Positions 8,633 to 17,515 of a DNA stretch of 64,000 bases are shown in pieces. This stretch comes from Tritonibacter multivorans (lineage in GTDB: Bacteria; Pseudomonadota; Alphaproteobacteria; Rhodobacterales; Rhodobacteraceae). Below the pieces are notes generated by a model that worked only from the letters and a program-made list of their open reading frames with translations, was not told where the DNA came from and searched no databases. The position numbers and the translations under genes were made by a program. Every line of letters begins with the position of its first letter. Within the stretch, counting starts at the first letter, position 1. The stretch is from positions 62,001 through 126,000 of the forward strand of contig NZ_CYSD01000014.1 of the NCBI RefSeq assembly GCF_001458415.1, read 5' to 3'.

Positions 8633-10477
8633 TTATTCGTCGTCCGGCAGCTGACGCACAGCGCCTTTCGCAGCCGAAGTTGCCAGCATCGCGTAGGCCT
8701 TCAGCGCGGTCGACACCTTGCGCTTGCGCTTCTCAACCGGTTTCCAGCCAGCCGCTTCCTGTGCCTCGCGGCGAGCGGCCAGTTCCTCGTCCGACACGGC
8801 AAGGTGGATGCTGCGGTTGGGGATGTCGATCTCGATCCGGTCGCCGTGCTCCACCAGACCAATCGCGCCGCCTTCGGCTGCCTCGGGGGAGACGTGGCCA
8901 ATCGACAGACCCGAAGTGCCGCCAGAGAACCGGCCATCGGTCAGCAGGGCGCATTTTTTGCCCAGACCTTTGGATTTCAGATAGGAGGTCGGATACAGCA
9001 TTTCCTGCATGCCCGGACCGCCGCGCGGGCCCTCATAGCGGATCACAACCACATCGCCTTCTTTGACCTTACCGGTCAGAATGTCGTTCACCGCCTTGTC
9101 CTGGCTTTCGCACACGTAAGCCGAACCGGTGAAGGTCAGGTTAGACGCATCCACGCCCGCGGTCTTCACGATGCAGCCATCCAGCGCAATATTCCCGAAC
9201 AGAACCGCCAGACCACCGTCCTGGCTGAAGGCGTTTTCCTTGTTGCGGATCACACCGCCAGCGCGGTCCACATCCACCTCTTTGTAGCGGTTGGATTGCG
9301 AAAATGCCTGCGTGGTGCGCACGCCGCCGGGGGCCGCCTTGAACAGCTCTTCTGCGGCCGGGTTATTGGCAACCGCAATGTCCCAATTGGCAATCGCCGC
9401 CCCCATGGTGGCGGTGTGCACGGTGGACACATCGGTGTGCAAGAGGCCCGCACGGGACAGTTCGCCCAGGATCGAGAAGATGCCGCCCGCGCGGTGCACG
9501 TCTTCCATGTGGACGTTGTGAATGTTCGGCGCGACCTTGCACAGGCAGGGCACCTTACGTGACATGCGGTCAATGTCGGCCATGGTGAAATCCACCTTGC
9601 CTTCGTGCGCAATCGCCAACAGGTGCAAAACGGTATTGGTCGACCCGCCCATGGCGATGTCCAGCGCAATGGCGTTTTCAAAGGCTTCAAAAGTCGCGAT
9701 CTCGCGCGGGAGAAGACCTGGCTCGTTCTGCTCGTAGTGACGCTTGGTGATCTCAACGATCTTGCGGCCGGCCTCAAGGAACAGCTGCTTACGATCCGAG
9801 TGCGTCGCCAGCGTGGAGCCATTGCCCGGCAGCGCCAGACCCAGTGCCTCGGCCAGACAGTTCATGGAGTTCGCGGTGAACATGCCCGAGCACGACCCGC
9901 AGGTCGGGCAGGCGTTCTCTTCGATGTGCTGGACTTGTTCGTCGGTGAATTTCTCATCCGCTGCGGCAACCATCGCATCCACGAGGTCGATCTTGTTCAT
10001 GTCCAGATCTTCGATGTCGATCTTGCCCGCTTCCATCGGGCCACCGGATACAAAGATCACGGGGATGTTCAGGCGCATGGCGGCCATCATCATACCCGGC
10101 GTGATCTTGTCACAGTTCGAAATACAGACCATCGCATCGGCGCAATGGGCGTTGACCATGTATTCGACGCTGTCGGCGATCACCTCGCGCGAGGGCAGGG
10201 AATAGAGCATCCCGTCATGGCCCATGGCAATACCGTCATCGACCGCAATGGTGTTGAATTCCTTGGCGACACCGCCAGCGGCTTCGACCTCGCGGGCGAC
10301 CATCTGGCCCAGATCCTTCAGGTGCACGTGGCCGGGCACGAACTGGGTAAAGGAGTTGACGATGGCAATGATCGGCTTGCCAAAGTCGCCGTCTTTCATG
10401 CCGGTGGCGCGCCAAAGACCGCGCGCGCCCGCCATATTGCGGCCATGGGTGGAGGTTCTGGATCGGTACATCGGCAT
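8633..10477 (-). CDS. ilvD: Dihydroxy-acid dehydratase
   Basis: It dehydrates 2,3-dihydroxy-3-methylbutanoate/pentanoate to the 2-oxo acids, the third common step of valine, isoleucine and leucine synthesis. The 614-aa length matches the E. coli-type enzyme. Iron-sulfur ligands are visible in SNCDKITPG (near 121) and CPTCGSCSG (near 193), with GRFSGG in the C-terminal domain. The N-terminus [19 protein letters not shown] is typical. It stands alone, without ilvBNC, between the sulfotransferase and benE genes. A 20-bp perfect palindrome lies about 110 bases upstream. Confidence 0.97.
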   Translation of the reverse strand: MPMYRSRTSTHGRNMAGARGLWRATGMKDGDFGKPIIAIVNSFTQFVPGHVHLKDLGQMVAREVEAAGGVAKEFNTIAVDDGIAMGHDGMLYSLPSREVIADSVEYMVNAHCADAMVCISNCDKITPGMMMAAMRLNIPVIFVSGGPMEAGKIDIEDLDMNKIDLVDAMVAAADEKFTDEQVQHIEENACPTCGSCSGMFTANSMNCLAEALGLALPGNGSTLATHSDRKQLFLEAGRKIVEITKRHYEQNEPGLLPREIATFEAFENAIALDIAMGGSTNTVLHLLAIAHEGKVDFTMADIDRMSRKVPCLCKVAPNIHNVHMEDVHRAGGIFSILGELSRAGLLHTDVSTVHTATMGAAIANWDIAVANNPAAEELFKAAPGGVRTTQAFSQSNRYKEVDVDRAGGVIRNKENAFSQDGGLAVLFGNIALDGCIVKTAGVDASNLTFTGSAYVCESQDKAVNDILTGKVKEGDVVVIRYEGPRGGPGMQEMLYPTSYLKSKGLGKKCALLTDGRFSGGTSGLSIGHVSPEAAEGGAIGLVEHGDRIEIDIPNRSIHLAVSDEELAARREAQEAAGWKPVEKRKRKVSTALKAYAMLATSAAKGAVRQLPDDE

Positions 10478-10587
10478 CTTAGCGGTTCCCTAGGTTTTCC
10501 CCGGCGGCCAGTTGTGCGCAACATTGGCAACCCTACGGGGTGTCTTTCGGTTCGATTAAGACCATATGGGCCTTTGTGGGGCGGGAT

Positions 10588-10607
10588 GCGAGTGAAAAAT
10601 CACTCGC
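10588..10607. promoter_or_regulatory. 20-bp perfect palindrome between benE and ilvD
   Basis: GCGAGTGA and TCACTCGC flank AAAA (minus-strand TTTT). It sits 11 bases beyond the benE stop and about 110 bases upstream of ilvD. It lacks a T-tract, so it may be a weak terminator of benE or an operator for ilvD; the sequence does not decide. Confidence 0.4.
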
Positions 10608-10617
10608 AAATTACGAT

Positions 10618-11784
10618 TCACGCCGCAGTGGGGCGCTTTAGCAGGTGGTGGACGGGCAGGCCAATGACCAAGGCCCAGAAGGGCGCGCCAATGCCAAAGA
10701 AGCCAACGCCCGATAGCGCCACAAAAAACGTAACAAGCGCCGCGTCGCGTTCGGTGGCCTTGGACAGGGCCGCACCCAAGCTGCCGCTGATGGTGCTCAG
10801 CAGCGCCAGCCCTGCGATCCCCGCAACCAAGGCGGCGGGCGCAAGAGCAAACAGCGCAATGACCCCGGCGCCACATAGGCCGACAAGGCAGTAAAGCGTG
10901 CCTGCAACAAGGCTGGCGAGGTAGCGCGTGCCGGGGTTTTCATCCGCCTCGGGGCCGGCGCAGATCGCGGCCGTGATGGCCGCAAGGTTGAAGGCATAGC
11001 CCCCGAACGGCGCGAGCAGCACGCTCGCCAGCCCCGTCACTGTCAGCGCCGAGGACACCGGCGGCACGTAACCTGCACCGCGCAGCGTCACCACGCCCGG
11101 CATGTTCTGCGAACACATGGTCACGATGTATAACGGCAGGCCAATGCCGATCAGCACGGTGATGTCAAATTCCGGCATCACAAAGATGGGCATGGACAGG
11201 GCGAAGGCGGCGGTTTCCGTCCCCGCAAATTCACCCAGCCCAAAGGCAGCAAGGATCCCCACCAGAAAGGCCACTGGCACTGCGTAGCGGGGGAAGGCCA
11301 ACTTACCGGCGACGAAGGCCACCCCCATGGCGGCAACCAGCGCGGTGTCCGTCGCCAGCGCCTCAAAGGCGCTCAGGCCAAACTGGAACAACACCCCCGC
11401 CAGCAGCGCATTGGCAAGGCTGTCGGGGATGGTGCGGGTCAGGCGTTCGAACAGGCCGGTGACCCCGGTGAGGGTTAGCAGCACCCCGCAGAACACAAAA
11501 GCCCCCACTGCCTGTCCCAAAGGCACGCCATTCAGCCCCACCGCCAGCAGGGCGGCACCCGGTGTCGACCAGGCGGTCAGCACCGGCATGCGGTGGCGCA
11601 GCGACAGGATCAGCGTGGTCAGCCCCATGCCCAGCCCCAGCGCCATCATCCAGCTGCCCGCCTGTTCGCGCGTCGCGCCCGAGGCCTCGATCGCCTGAAA
11701 GATGATGGCGACAGAACTGGTGTAGCCGACCAGAACGGCAATCAGCCCGGCAGACAGATGAGAGAGTTGCAAGTGACGCAGCAT
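10618..11784 (-). CDS. benE: BenE family (benzoate/H+ symporter-like) transporter
   Basis: A 388-aa inner-membrane protein with roughly 11-12 hydrophobic segments. I assign it to the BenE family from its length, its segment pattern (AGLIAVLVGYTSSVAIIFQA at the start) and its PGVVTLRGAGYVPP and LAPFGGYAFNLAAITAAIC segments. BenE proteins are proposed benzoate-proton symporters, but no aromatic catabolic genes are near, so the substrate is open. I chose ATG 11784, preceded by AAAGGTG; an upstream start would run into the operator. It is divergent from an XRE-cupin regulator, which probably controls it through the inverted repeat at 11803-11845. Confidence 0.85.
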   Translation of the reverse strand: MLRHLQLSHLSAGLIAVLVGYTSSVAIIFQAIEASGATREQAGSWMMALGLGMGLTTLILSLRHRMPVLTAWSTPGAALLAVGLNGVPLGQAVGAFVFCGVLLTLTGVTGLFERLTRTIPDSLANALLAGVLFQFGLSAFEALATDTALVAAMGVAFVAGKLAFPRYAVPVAFLVGILAAFGLGEFAGTETAAFALSMPIFVMPEFDITVLIGIGLPLYIVTMCSQNMPGVVTLRGAGYVPPVSSALTVTGLASVLLAPFGGYAFNLAAITAAICAGPEADENPGTRYLASLVAGTLYCLVGLCGAGVIALFALAPAALVAGIAGLALLSTISGSLGAALSKATERDAALVTFFVALSGVGFFGIGAPFWALVIGLPVHHLLKRPTAA

Positions 11785-11802
11785 GGGGCACCTTTGAGTT
11801 TC

Positions 11803-11845
11803 GACCGTTATAACGCACGCCTTGCCTTTGTGCGTTATAACGGTC
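11803..11845. promoter_or_regulatory. Perfect inverted operator between benE and the XRE-cupin gene
   Basis: GACCGTTATAACGCAC (11803-11818) and its exact reverse complement (11830-11845) flank 11 bases. Each arm contains its own 10-bp palindrome CGTTATAACG, with centres 27 bp apart. It lies 19 bases from the benE start and 34 bases from the regulator start. This is the expected layout for an autoregulating XRE protein binding two dyads and controlling both directions. The binding itself is inferred. Confidence 0.75.
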
Positions 11846-11879
11846 ACAGATGTCCAGAGCGGAATTCCAAGAGGCAGAG

Positions 11880-12488
11880 ATGGCAGCGGAAGTGGACGAT
11901 GTGCAGATCGGCGCGGACCTGCGCGCGCGGCGTCAGGCGGCGGGGCTCAGCCTTGCCCGCGCGGCTGAGTTGACCGGCGTGAGTAAGGCCATGCTGGGTC
12001 AGATCGAACGCGGCGAGTCGAGCCCAACGCTGGCAACCCTGTGGAAAATCGCGCGCGGCTTTCGCCTGCCGCTGACCTGCCTGATCGCAGGCGGAGCGGC
12101 CCCTGCGGCGGAAAATGCGCCGGTGTTCTCAAAAGAGATTGCGGTGGCAACGGTTTTTGCCTTTGATCCCTGGCTGGCGCAGGAGACGTTTGAAGTGACC
12201 CTGCAGCCCGGCCAGACCCATCTGAGCGACGCGCATATGAGCGGCACCTGGGAGGATGTGGTTCTGCTGGATGGTGCGCTCGAGATGCAACTCGACGGGC
12301 AATGGCAGGCGGTCGCCCAGCACCGGGGCCTGCGCTTCCGCGGCGATCGGCCTCATGGCTATCGCTCCGGTCCTGAGGGAAGCACGTTCCTGAGCACAAT
12401 GCATTACCCATCAAGCGAACAGGCCGAACTCAAACAGGCCGAACCGAAACAGGCCGAACCCAAACAGGCCGGAGACAAAGATGACTGA
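11880..12488 (+). CDS. XRE family transcriptional regulator with cupin domain
   Basis: A 202-aa DNA-binding protein. Residues about 10-65 form the helix-turn-helix (LRARRQAAGLSLARAAELTG, then VSKAMLGQIERGESSPTL). Residues about 85-175 form a small cupin sensor barrel that probably binds a small ligand. I prefer ATG 11880 behind AGAGGC; ATG 11850 would start only four bases from the operator. The C-terminus is a repeated QAEPK tail encoded by a 15-bp minisatellite. The stop overlaps the next transporter gene by eight bases, so the two are translationally coupled. It probably represses or activates benE and its own operon in response to a transported metabolite. Confidence 0.88.
   Translation: MAAEVDDVQIGADLRARRQAAGLSLARAAELTGVSKAMLGQIERGESSPTLATLWKIARGFRLPLTCLIAGGAAPAAENAPVFSKEIAVATVFAFDPWLAQETFEVTLQPGQTHLSDAHMSGTWEDVVLLDGALEMQLDGQWQAVAQHRGLRFRGDRPHGYRSGPEGSTFLSTMHYPSSEQAELKQAEPKQAEPKQAGDKDD
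12420..12473 (+). repeat. 15-bp minisatellite encoding a QAEPK tail
   Basis: About three and a half copies of CAGGCCGAACCCAAA (with point differences) lie in frame at the end of the XRE-cupin gene. Each copy adds Q-A-E-(L/P)-K. Copy number could vary between strains by slippage without shifting the frame. Confidence 0.85.
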
Positions 12489-13338
12489 CACCCAGCGCGG
12501 CAGCCTGTGGATGGTGCTGGCCATGGCGGGCTTTGCGCTTGAGGACATGGTGATCAAATACATCGCGGCCGAACTGCCGACAGGGCAGATCCTGATCCTC
12601 TTCGGGCTGGGTGGGATGGTGGTGTTTGCAATGCAAGCGCGTGCGCAAGGTCAGCCCCTCTGGCACCCGGGTTTTGGCACGCGGCCGCTGTTGTGGCGCT
12701 GCGTGGCCGAGGTCGCAGGGCGCCTGTGTTTCACCTTGGCGATTGTGTTGACGCCTTTGTCCTCGGCCTCGGCGATTTTGCAGGCAACGCCGCTGGTGGT
12801 GACCGCCGGTGCGGTGGTGTTCTTTGGGGAAACCGTCGGCTGGCGGCGTTGGCTGGCCATCGCGGTGGGGTTCTGCGGGGTGCTATTGATCCTGCGGCCG
12901 GGCCTTGAGGGGTTTGAATGGGCCTCCCTTTGGGCGGTGTTTGGGATGCTGGGCTTTGCCGGGCGCGATCTGGCCACGCGCGCAGCCCCCCGGGATATGA
13001 CCAATGCGCAGCTGGGGATTTTCGGCTTTGCCATGCTGGTGGTAGCGGGCGCCATCCTGCTGTGTGTCACCGGTGGTGCGGTCTGGCCCTCGTCTTTTGG
13101 CTGGCTCAGCCTGTTGGCAACCATCGCGGCAGGCGTCTTTGCCTATAGCGCGCTGACGGCGGCGATGCGGTCGGGGGATATCGGCGTGGTGGCCCCCTTC
13201 CGCTATACGCGGCTGGTCTTTGCCATGGTGCTGGCGGTGCTGGTCTTTGGGGAACAGCCTGACCTTTGGACGCTTGTGGGGTCGGTGATTGTTGTTGGAA
13301 GTGGGGTCTTTACCTTGATCAGAAGCCAAAAAGCCTGA
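12481..13338 (+). CDS. EamA (DMT superfamily) transporter
   Basis: A 285-aa inner-membrane protein with about ten hydrophobic helices arranged as two EamA repeats. The second part of each repeat is recognisable ([39 protein letters not shown]). Such proteins usually export amino acids or other small metabolites. It starts eight bases before the regulator's stop, so it belongs to the regulator's operon and is probably induced with it. The substrate is unknown; the cupin regulator and divergent BenE suggest one small-molecule efflux/uptake unit. Confidence 0.85.
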   Translation: MTDTQRGSLWMVLAMAGFALEDMVIKYIAAELPTGQILILFGLGGMVVFAMQARAQGQPLWHPGFGTRPLLWRCVAEVAGRLCFTLAIVLTPLSSASAILQATPLVVTAGAVVFFGETVGWRRWLAIAVGFCGVLLILRPGLEGFEWASLWAVFGMLGFAGRDLATRAAPRDMTNAQLGIFGFAMLVVAGAILLCVTGGAVWPSSFGWLSLLATIAAGVFAYSALTAAMRSGDIGVVAPFRYTRLVFAMVLAVLVFGEQPDLWTLVGSVIVVGSGVFTLIRSQKA

Positions 13339-13381
13339 TCCATCTTGCGCCCCGGCTCCTGCGCGCTTACATCTGCCGCCC

Positions 13382-13858
13382 ATGGCCAATCAGAAGACAG
13401 ATCCCAATTACAAGATCGTCGCCGAAAACCGGCGGGCGCGGTTTGATTACGCAATCGAGGAAGACATCGAATGCGGCCTTGTGCTCGAGGGCTCCGAGGT
13501 GAAGGCGCTGCGCGCAGGCGGTGTGAACATTGCCGACAGCTATGCGGCTGTTGAGGATGGCGAACTGATCCTGGTGAATTCCTACATTCCCCCCTACGAG
13601 CAGGCAAAAGTCTTCAAACATGAAGAGCGCCGCCGCCGCAAACTGCTGGTGTCGCGGAAGGAATTGTCTGACCTGTGGAATGCAACCCAGCGCAAGGGGA
13701 TGACCCTTGTGCCGCTGGTTCTGTACTTCAACCACCGCGGCCGCGCCAAGATCAAGATCGGCATCGCCAAGGGTAAGAAGAACCACGACAAGCGCGAAAC
13801 CGCGGCCAAGCGCGACTGGAACCGGCAGAAGCAGCGCCTGATGAAAGATAATCGCTGA
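13382..13858 (+). CDS. smpB: SsrA-binding protein SmpB
   Basis: SmpB binds tmRNA and brings it to stalled ribosomes for trans-translation. The 158-aa length and blocks such as [35 protein letters not shown] and the basic C-terminal tail ([12 protein letters not shown]) are diagnostic. The tail's helix enters the mRNA channel. It is 43 bases after the EamA gene and is followed by a bidirectional terminator. No tmRNA gene is nearby in this window. Confidence 0.97.
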   Translation: MANQKTDPNYKIVAENRRARFDYAIEEDIECGLVLEGSEVKALRAGGVNIADSYAAVEDGELILVNSYIPPYEQAKVFKHEERRRRKLLVSRKELSDLWNATQRKGMTLVPLVLYFNHRGRAKIKIGIAKGKKNHDKRETAAKRDWNRQKQRLMKDNR

Positions 13859-13884
13859 GACACTGTTCAGCCCCCAGACGTGAA

Positions 13885-13906
13885 AAAGGCCCCTTTCGGG
13901 GCCTTT
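13885..13906. terminator. Bidirectional terminator between smpB and mlaC
   Basis: AAAGGCCCC and GGGGCCTTT pair around TTTC. T-rich tails lie on both sides (plus: TTTGC; minus: TTTTT), fitting two convergent transcription units. Confidence 0.85.
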
Positions 13907-13940
13907 GCTGTATCCAGCGGGCGGGTGTCAGCCCAGTTTT

Positions 13941-14537
13941 TCAGCCCAGATTTTTCAGCTCAGCGATCATCTTGTCGATGTCGCCGCCATTGCGGTCGAT
14001 GATCGCGCCGATCTCGGTGCGTTCGGTCAGCAGCAGGTTCACGCCTTCGATGTACATGTTGAAGAACAAAGGCTTGCCAGAACGATCAGAAACCAAAAAA
14101 GTCACTTCAAAAGGCGACTCACCACGCAGGTAGGCGACGCAGGACACCTCGTACCAGCGCTTCACCTTCTTGACGCCGGTAACCTCCAGACGGCCACCGA
14201 TGAATTCGCGGAAACGGCTGCCGTATTTGCGCGAGATATAGGACTGGAACGCTTTGGAGTACGCTTTTCTCTGCGCAGGCGTTGCGCGGCGCGCGTCCAC
14301 ACCCATGGTATAGGCCGCGATTGATTTTGTATCGCTGTAGCGGGCGAAGATCTTCTCGAAATCGCGGAACATGGCAGATTTGCCCTTGCCGCTGTCGATC
14401 GCCTTGTTGATGTCCCCCACCAGCTTGTTGATTAGCGCCGAGGCAGAGGCCTCGTTCAGCGCCGCCCACAGCGGTGTGGCAATGGCAGTTGCGCCCGCAG
14501 CGGCGAGCGTGGTCAGAAAAGTGCGGCGCTGCATCAT
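13941..14537 (-). CDS. mlaC: MlaC-type phospholipid-binding periplasmic protein
   Basis: A 198-aa exported protein of the MlaC/Ttg2D family, which shuttles phospholipid between MlaA at the outer membrane and the MlaFEDB transporter at the inner membrane. The leader contains a twin-arginine-like QRRTFLTTLA stretch and ends near PLWA-A. The core motifs (YTMGVDARRATPAQRKAY, FNMYIEGVNLLLTER) fit the family. Its start overlaps the mlaA stop by one base (TAATG), so the pair is co-translated. The inner-membrane Mla genes are not in the window. Confidence 0.9.
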   Translation of the reverse strand: MMQRRTFLTTLAAAGATAIATPLWAALNEASASALINKLVGDINKAIDSGKGKSAMFRDFEKIFARYSDTKSIAAYTMGVDARRATPAQRKAYSKAFQSYISRKYGSRFREFIGGRLEVTGVKKVKRWYEVSCVAYLRGESPFEVTFLVSDRSGKPLFFNMYIEGVNLLLTERTEIGAIIDRNGGDIDKMIAELKNLG

Positions 14538-15334
14538 TAGAAGCCTCCGGTATCAAGCTCGAACGGATCCACTTCGGAGGTTGCATCCTCCTGGCCCAGT
14601 TCAAAGCGGCGGTTTTGCAAATAGATCAAACGCCCCTGCGCATAGCTGTCGGCGCTGTCATAAAGGATCGAGTCCACGGTGTCCGAATAGGTGCCACGCT
14701 GGCCCAGACGGTCGACAACCTCGGCATAGATATCGATGTTTTCAACGGGGTTGTTTTCCAGCGCACCAATCGGGTTGGTGAAGAAATCAACAAGGGTGCC
14801 CACCGCATCGCGGCTGGTGGAGGGGCCAAGCAGCGGCAGCTCCACATAGGCCCCTTCGCCCGCGCCCCATGCGTGCAGGGTCTCGCCGAAATCGGTGCGG
14901 GTTTCCGCCACGCCAAAATCACTGGCCGCATCCCCAAAGCCACCCACACCCAGAACGGTGTTGATCATAAAGCGCGCGGTCGCGGTGCCCGCCATTTTCA
15001 GGTCGCCCTGCAGCAGATAGTTCACCGCATTGCCGGGCATCGACAGGTTTTCGGCAAAGTTGGAAAAGGCCGTGACCATATCCGGCGGCACGATGGCGAC
15101 ATAGCCTTTGGATGCCGGGCGGAACGCATAGCGGTCCACGGCGACGTTGAATTTGTGAATGCCCCGGTTGGTGTTCTCGTAGGGGTCAAAGATCTCGCCT
15201 GCGGCGCGTGCCTCGGGGTTCTGCGTGGCGCAGGCCGACGTCAGGCAGAGCAGCGCAACCGCGCCAGCCCGCACAGCGGTCTTTGTCGAAAAAACCACAT
15301 CTGTGGTTGAAATTTGTTCGGGGGCAGCGGTCAT
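14537..15334 (-). CDS. mlaA: MlaA/VacJ outer-membrane lipoprotein
   Basis: MlaA sits in the outer membrane and removes mislocalised phospholipids from the outer leaflet, passing them to MlaC. The 265-aa protein has a lipobox (LTSAC) after a hydrophobic leader, and family blocks DPYENTNRGIHKFN, PVENIDIYAEVVDRL and RLIYLQNRRFELGQ. I chose ATG 15334; a GTG at 15349 is possible and neither has a strong ribosome site. It is the first gene of the mlaA-mlaC unit and is divergent from the type I secretion genes across about 200 bases. Confidence 0.92.
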   Translation of the reverse strand: MTAAPEQISTTDVVFSTKTAVRAGAVALLCLTSACATQNPEARAAGEIFDPYENTNRGIHKFNVAVDRYAFRPASKGYVAIVPPDMVTAFSNFAENLSMPGNAVNYLLQGDLKMAGTATARFMINTVLGVGGFGDAASDFGVAETRTDFGETLHAWGAGEGAYVELPLLGPSTSRDAVGTLVDFFTNPIGALENNPVENIDIYAEVVDRLGQRGTYSDTVDSILYDSADSYAQGRLIYLQNRRFELGQEDATSEVDPFELDTGGF

Positions 15335-15535
15335 TCTAAACTGGTCCACAACTATCTGTTCTTCTCGGTTTTAGCCCGATCCCGACCTTCACATAGTGAT
15401 GTCACACGGGATGCCCAGCCTTTTCGGCAGGAAGGCGCCCATATGTGACAGTTTGGGTACAGAATCCAGACACCCTTTGTTAAACGCATTCCGCTCTTTA
15501 TAAGGAGTTCACATAAACGGTTTACTAGGCCCCCG

Positions 15536-17515
15536 ATGAAAAAAAATCTTGTTCAGCACGGTCACGAAGAACTTCTCGAGGCACGGCGCCGCGGGCGGTC
15601 ATTGTATTGGTTTGTTGGTATATTCAGTGTTTTTGTGAACATGCTGATGCTCACCGGTCCGCTCTATATGATGCAGGTCTATGACCGCGTTCTGGGCAGC
15701 CGCTCCGAGGCCACATTGCTCGCGCTCTCGCTTCTGGTGGTTTTCCTTTATGCAATGATGGGCCTGTTGGATCTGGTCCGTGGTCGCATCCTGCGCCGGG
15801 TCGCGGCGAACTTCCAGGCCGATCTCGACAAACGTGTGTTTGACGCAATGATTCGCCGATCGGCTGTGTCCAATGACAAAATTGCGCAGACCGGCCTGTC
15901 GGATCTGGAGTCGATCCAGCGCCTGATCGGCTCTCCGGTTCTGACGGCGGCGTTTGACCTGCCGTTCACGCCGATCTTCCTTGCAGGTATTGCCCTGTTC
16001 CACCCCTATCTGGGGTTGCTGGCGCTTGGCGGCGGCCTTGTCCTTGTGGGCATTGCGCTGTTGAACCAGCTGTTCAGCACATCGCCGCTGCAAAAGGCCA
16101 ATGCGGGATCTCAGCAGGCCAACCTGATGAGCGAAAGCATCCGCAACGAGGCCGAGATGATCCAGGCCATGGGCATGCGCAAAGCTGCCTTTGCCCGCTG
16201 GAAAGTGCTGCGCGATCAGTCGCTTGCTGACAGTGTTGTGGCCTCTGACACCGGTGGTGGCTTTACCACGGTGACAAAATCCCTGCGCCTGTTCCTGCAA
16301 TCGGCGATGCTGGGCATGGGGGCCTATCTGGTGCTGCAGAACGAGGTGTCTTCAGGTGCGATTATCGCCGGGTCGATCCTGCTGGGCCGGGCATTGGCGC
16401 CGATCGAGCTGGGCCTTGGCCAATGGGCCAGCGTGCAGCGCGCCCGCAAAGGCTGGCAGAACCTGGCAGAGCTTCTGGGCACCACGCCCCCCGAAGAAGA
16501 CCGCACCCCGCTGCCCAAACCCAAGGCAAAACTGGACGTGCAGGCGCTGGCTGTGATGGCGCCGGGTGAAACCCGCCCGCAGCTGCGCAATGTGACCTTC
16601 AAGGTCGAACCGGGGCAGGCAATTGGTGTGATCGGCCCGTCCGGGTCCGGTAAATCCACACTGGCCAAAGCCCTGACCGGGGCCTGGCGGGCGGCGGCTG
16701 GCACCGTGCGTCTGGATGGGGCCTCGCTCAATCAATACGACGCCGAGGTGCTGGGCGAACATATTGGCTACCTGCCGCAGCGCGTGCAGCTGTTTGACGG
16801 CACCATTGCCGACAATATCGCCCGCCTGTCCTCCGCGCCGGACGCAACTCAGGTTGTGAATGCCGCCAAAAAGGCCGCCGCCCATGACATGATTGTGAAG
16901 CTGCCGGATGGCTATGACACCCGCGTCAGTGCCAATGGCGGCCGTCTATCGGGCGGTCAGATGCAGCGCATTGGTCTGGCCCGCGCGCTCTATGGCGACC
17001 CGATGATCGTGATCCTGGACGAGCCGAACTCCAACCTCGACAACGAAGGCTCCGTGGCGCTGAACTCTGCGATCAAACAGATGAAAGCGGATGGCCGCTC
17101 GGTTCTGATCATGGCGCATCGCCCGGCAGCCATTCAGGAATGTGATATGCTGTTGGTGATCGACAAAGGCACCATGACCGCCTTTGGCCCCAAAGACGAC
17201 GTTCTGCGCGAAATGGTGGCCAATCATCAGGACATCCAGAAATCCGCGCCGCGCAAATCACAGGGCAGCTGGTCCTCTCAGGCGCGCCAGCAGGCCGTCG
17301 CCAAAGGTCAGCAAGTCCAGCAGCCCGCGACGCCGGGCGCACCCTCCAAGGTCGCGCCCGCCCAGAAGACCGGGGGGCAAGACAGCGCAAAGGGCAATGA
17401 TACCCTTGTGAAAGGCTCTGCCAGCGCCTCCATGGGCACCGCGGGCATGAACCCGGCCCTCAGCGCCAGCAGCAAAAAAGTAAGCGCCAGCAACAAGAAG
17501 GACGGCGAGGGATGA
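15536..17515 (+). CDS. Type I secretion system ABC transporter (permease-ATPase)
   Basis: A 659-aa inner-membrane ABC exporter of the PrsD/PrtD/AprD group, powering one-step secretion through a TolC-like channel. Residues about 25-320 are the membrane domain. The ATPase domain has Walker A GPSGSGKST (367-375), signature LSGGQMQR (471-478) and Walker B with the DEPNSNLD stretch typical of this group (about 495-502). There is no C39 peptidase domain. An unusual tail of about 100 residues, rich in Gln, Ala, Lys and Ser, follows the ATPase. It overlaps the adaptor gene by four bases (ATGA). No RTX-type cargo and no TolC gene is nearby. Confidence 0.92.
   Translation: MKKNLVQHGHEELLEARRRGRSLYWFVGIFSVFVNMLMLTGPLYMMQVYDRVLGSRSEATLLALSLLVVFLYAMMGLLDLVRGRILRRVAANFQADLDKRVFDAMIRRSAVSNDKIAQTGLSDLESIQRLIGSPVLTAAFDLPFTPIFLAGIALFHPYLGLLALGGGLVLVGIALLNQLFSTSPLQKANAGSQQANLMSESIRNEAEMIQAMGMRKAAFARWKVLRDQSLADSVVASDTGGGFTTVTKSLRLFLQSAMLGMGAYLVLQNEVSSGAIIAGSILLGRALAPIELGLGQWASVQRARKGWQNLAELLGTTPPEEDRTPLPKPKAKLDVQALAVMAPGETRPQLRNVTFKVEPGQAIGVIGPSGSGKSTLAKALTGAWRAAAGTVRLDGASLNQYDAEVLGEHIGYLPQRVQLFDGTIADNIARLSSAPDATQVVNAAKKAAAHDMIVKLPDGYDTRVSANGGRLSGGQMQRIGLARALYGDPMIVILDEPNSNLDNEGSVALNSAIKQMKADGRSVLIMAHRPAAIQECDMLLVIDKGTMTAFGPKDDVLREMVANHQDIQKSAPRKSQGSWSSQARQQAVAKGQQVQQPATPGAPSKVAPAQKTGGQDSAKGNDTLVKGSASASMGTAGMNPALSASSKKVSASNKKDGEG

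Noticed and set aside
13339-13940. tmRNA gene beside smpB
   Set aside because: The flanking spacers are too short and hold only a terminator; no tRNA-like ends are visible.
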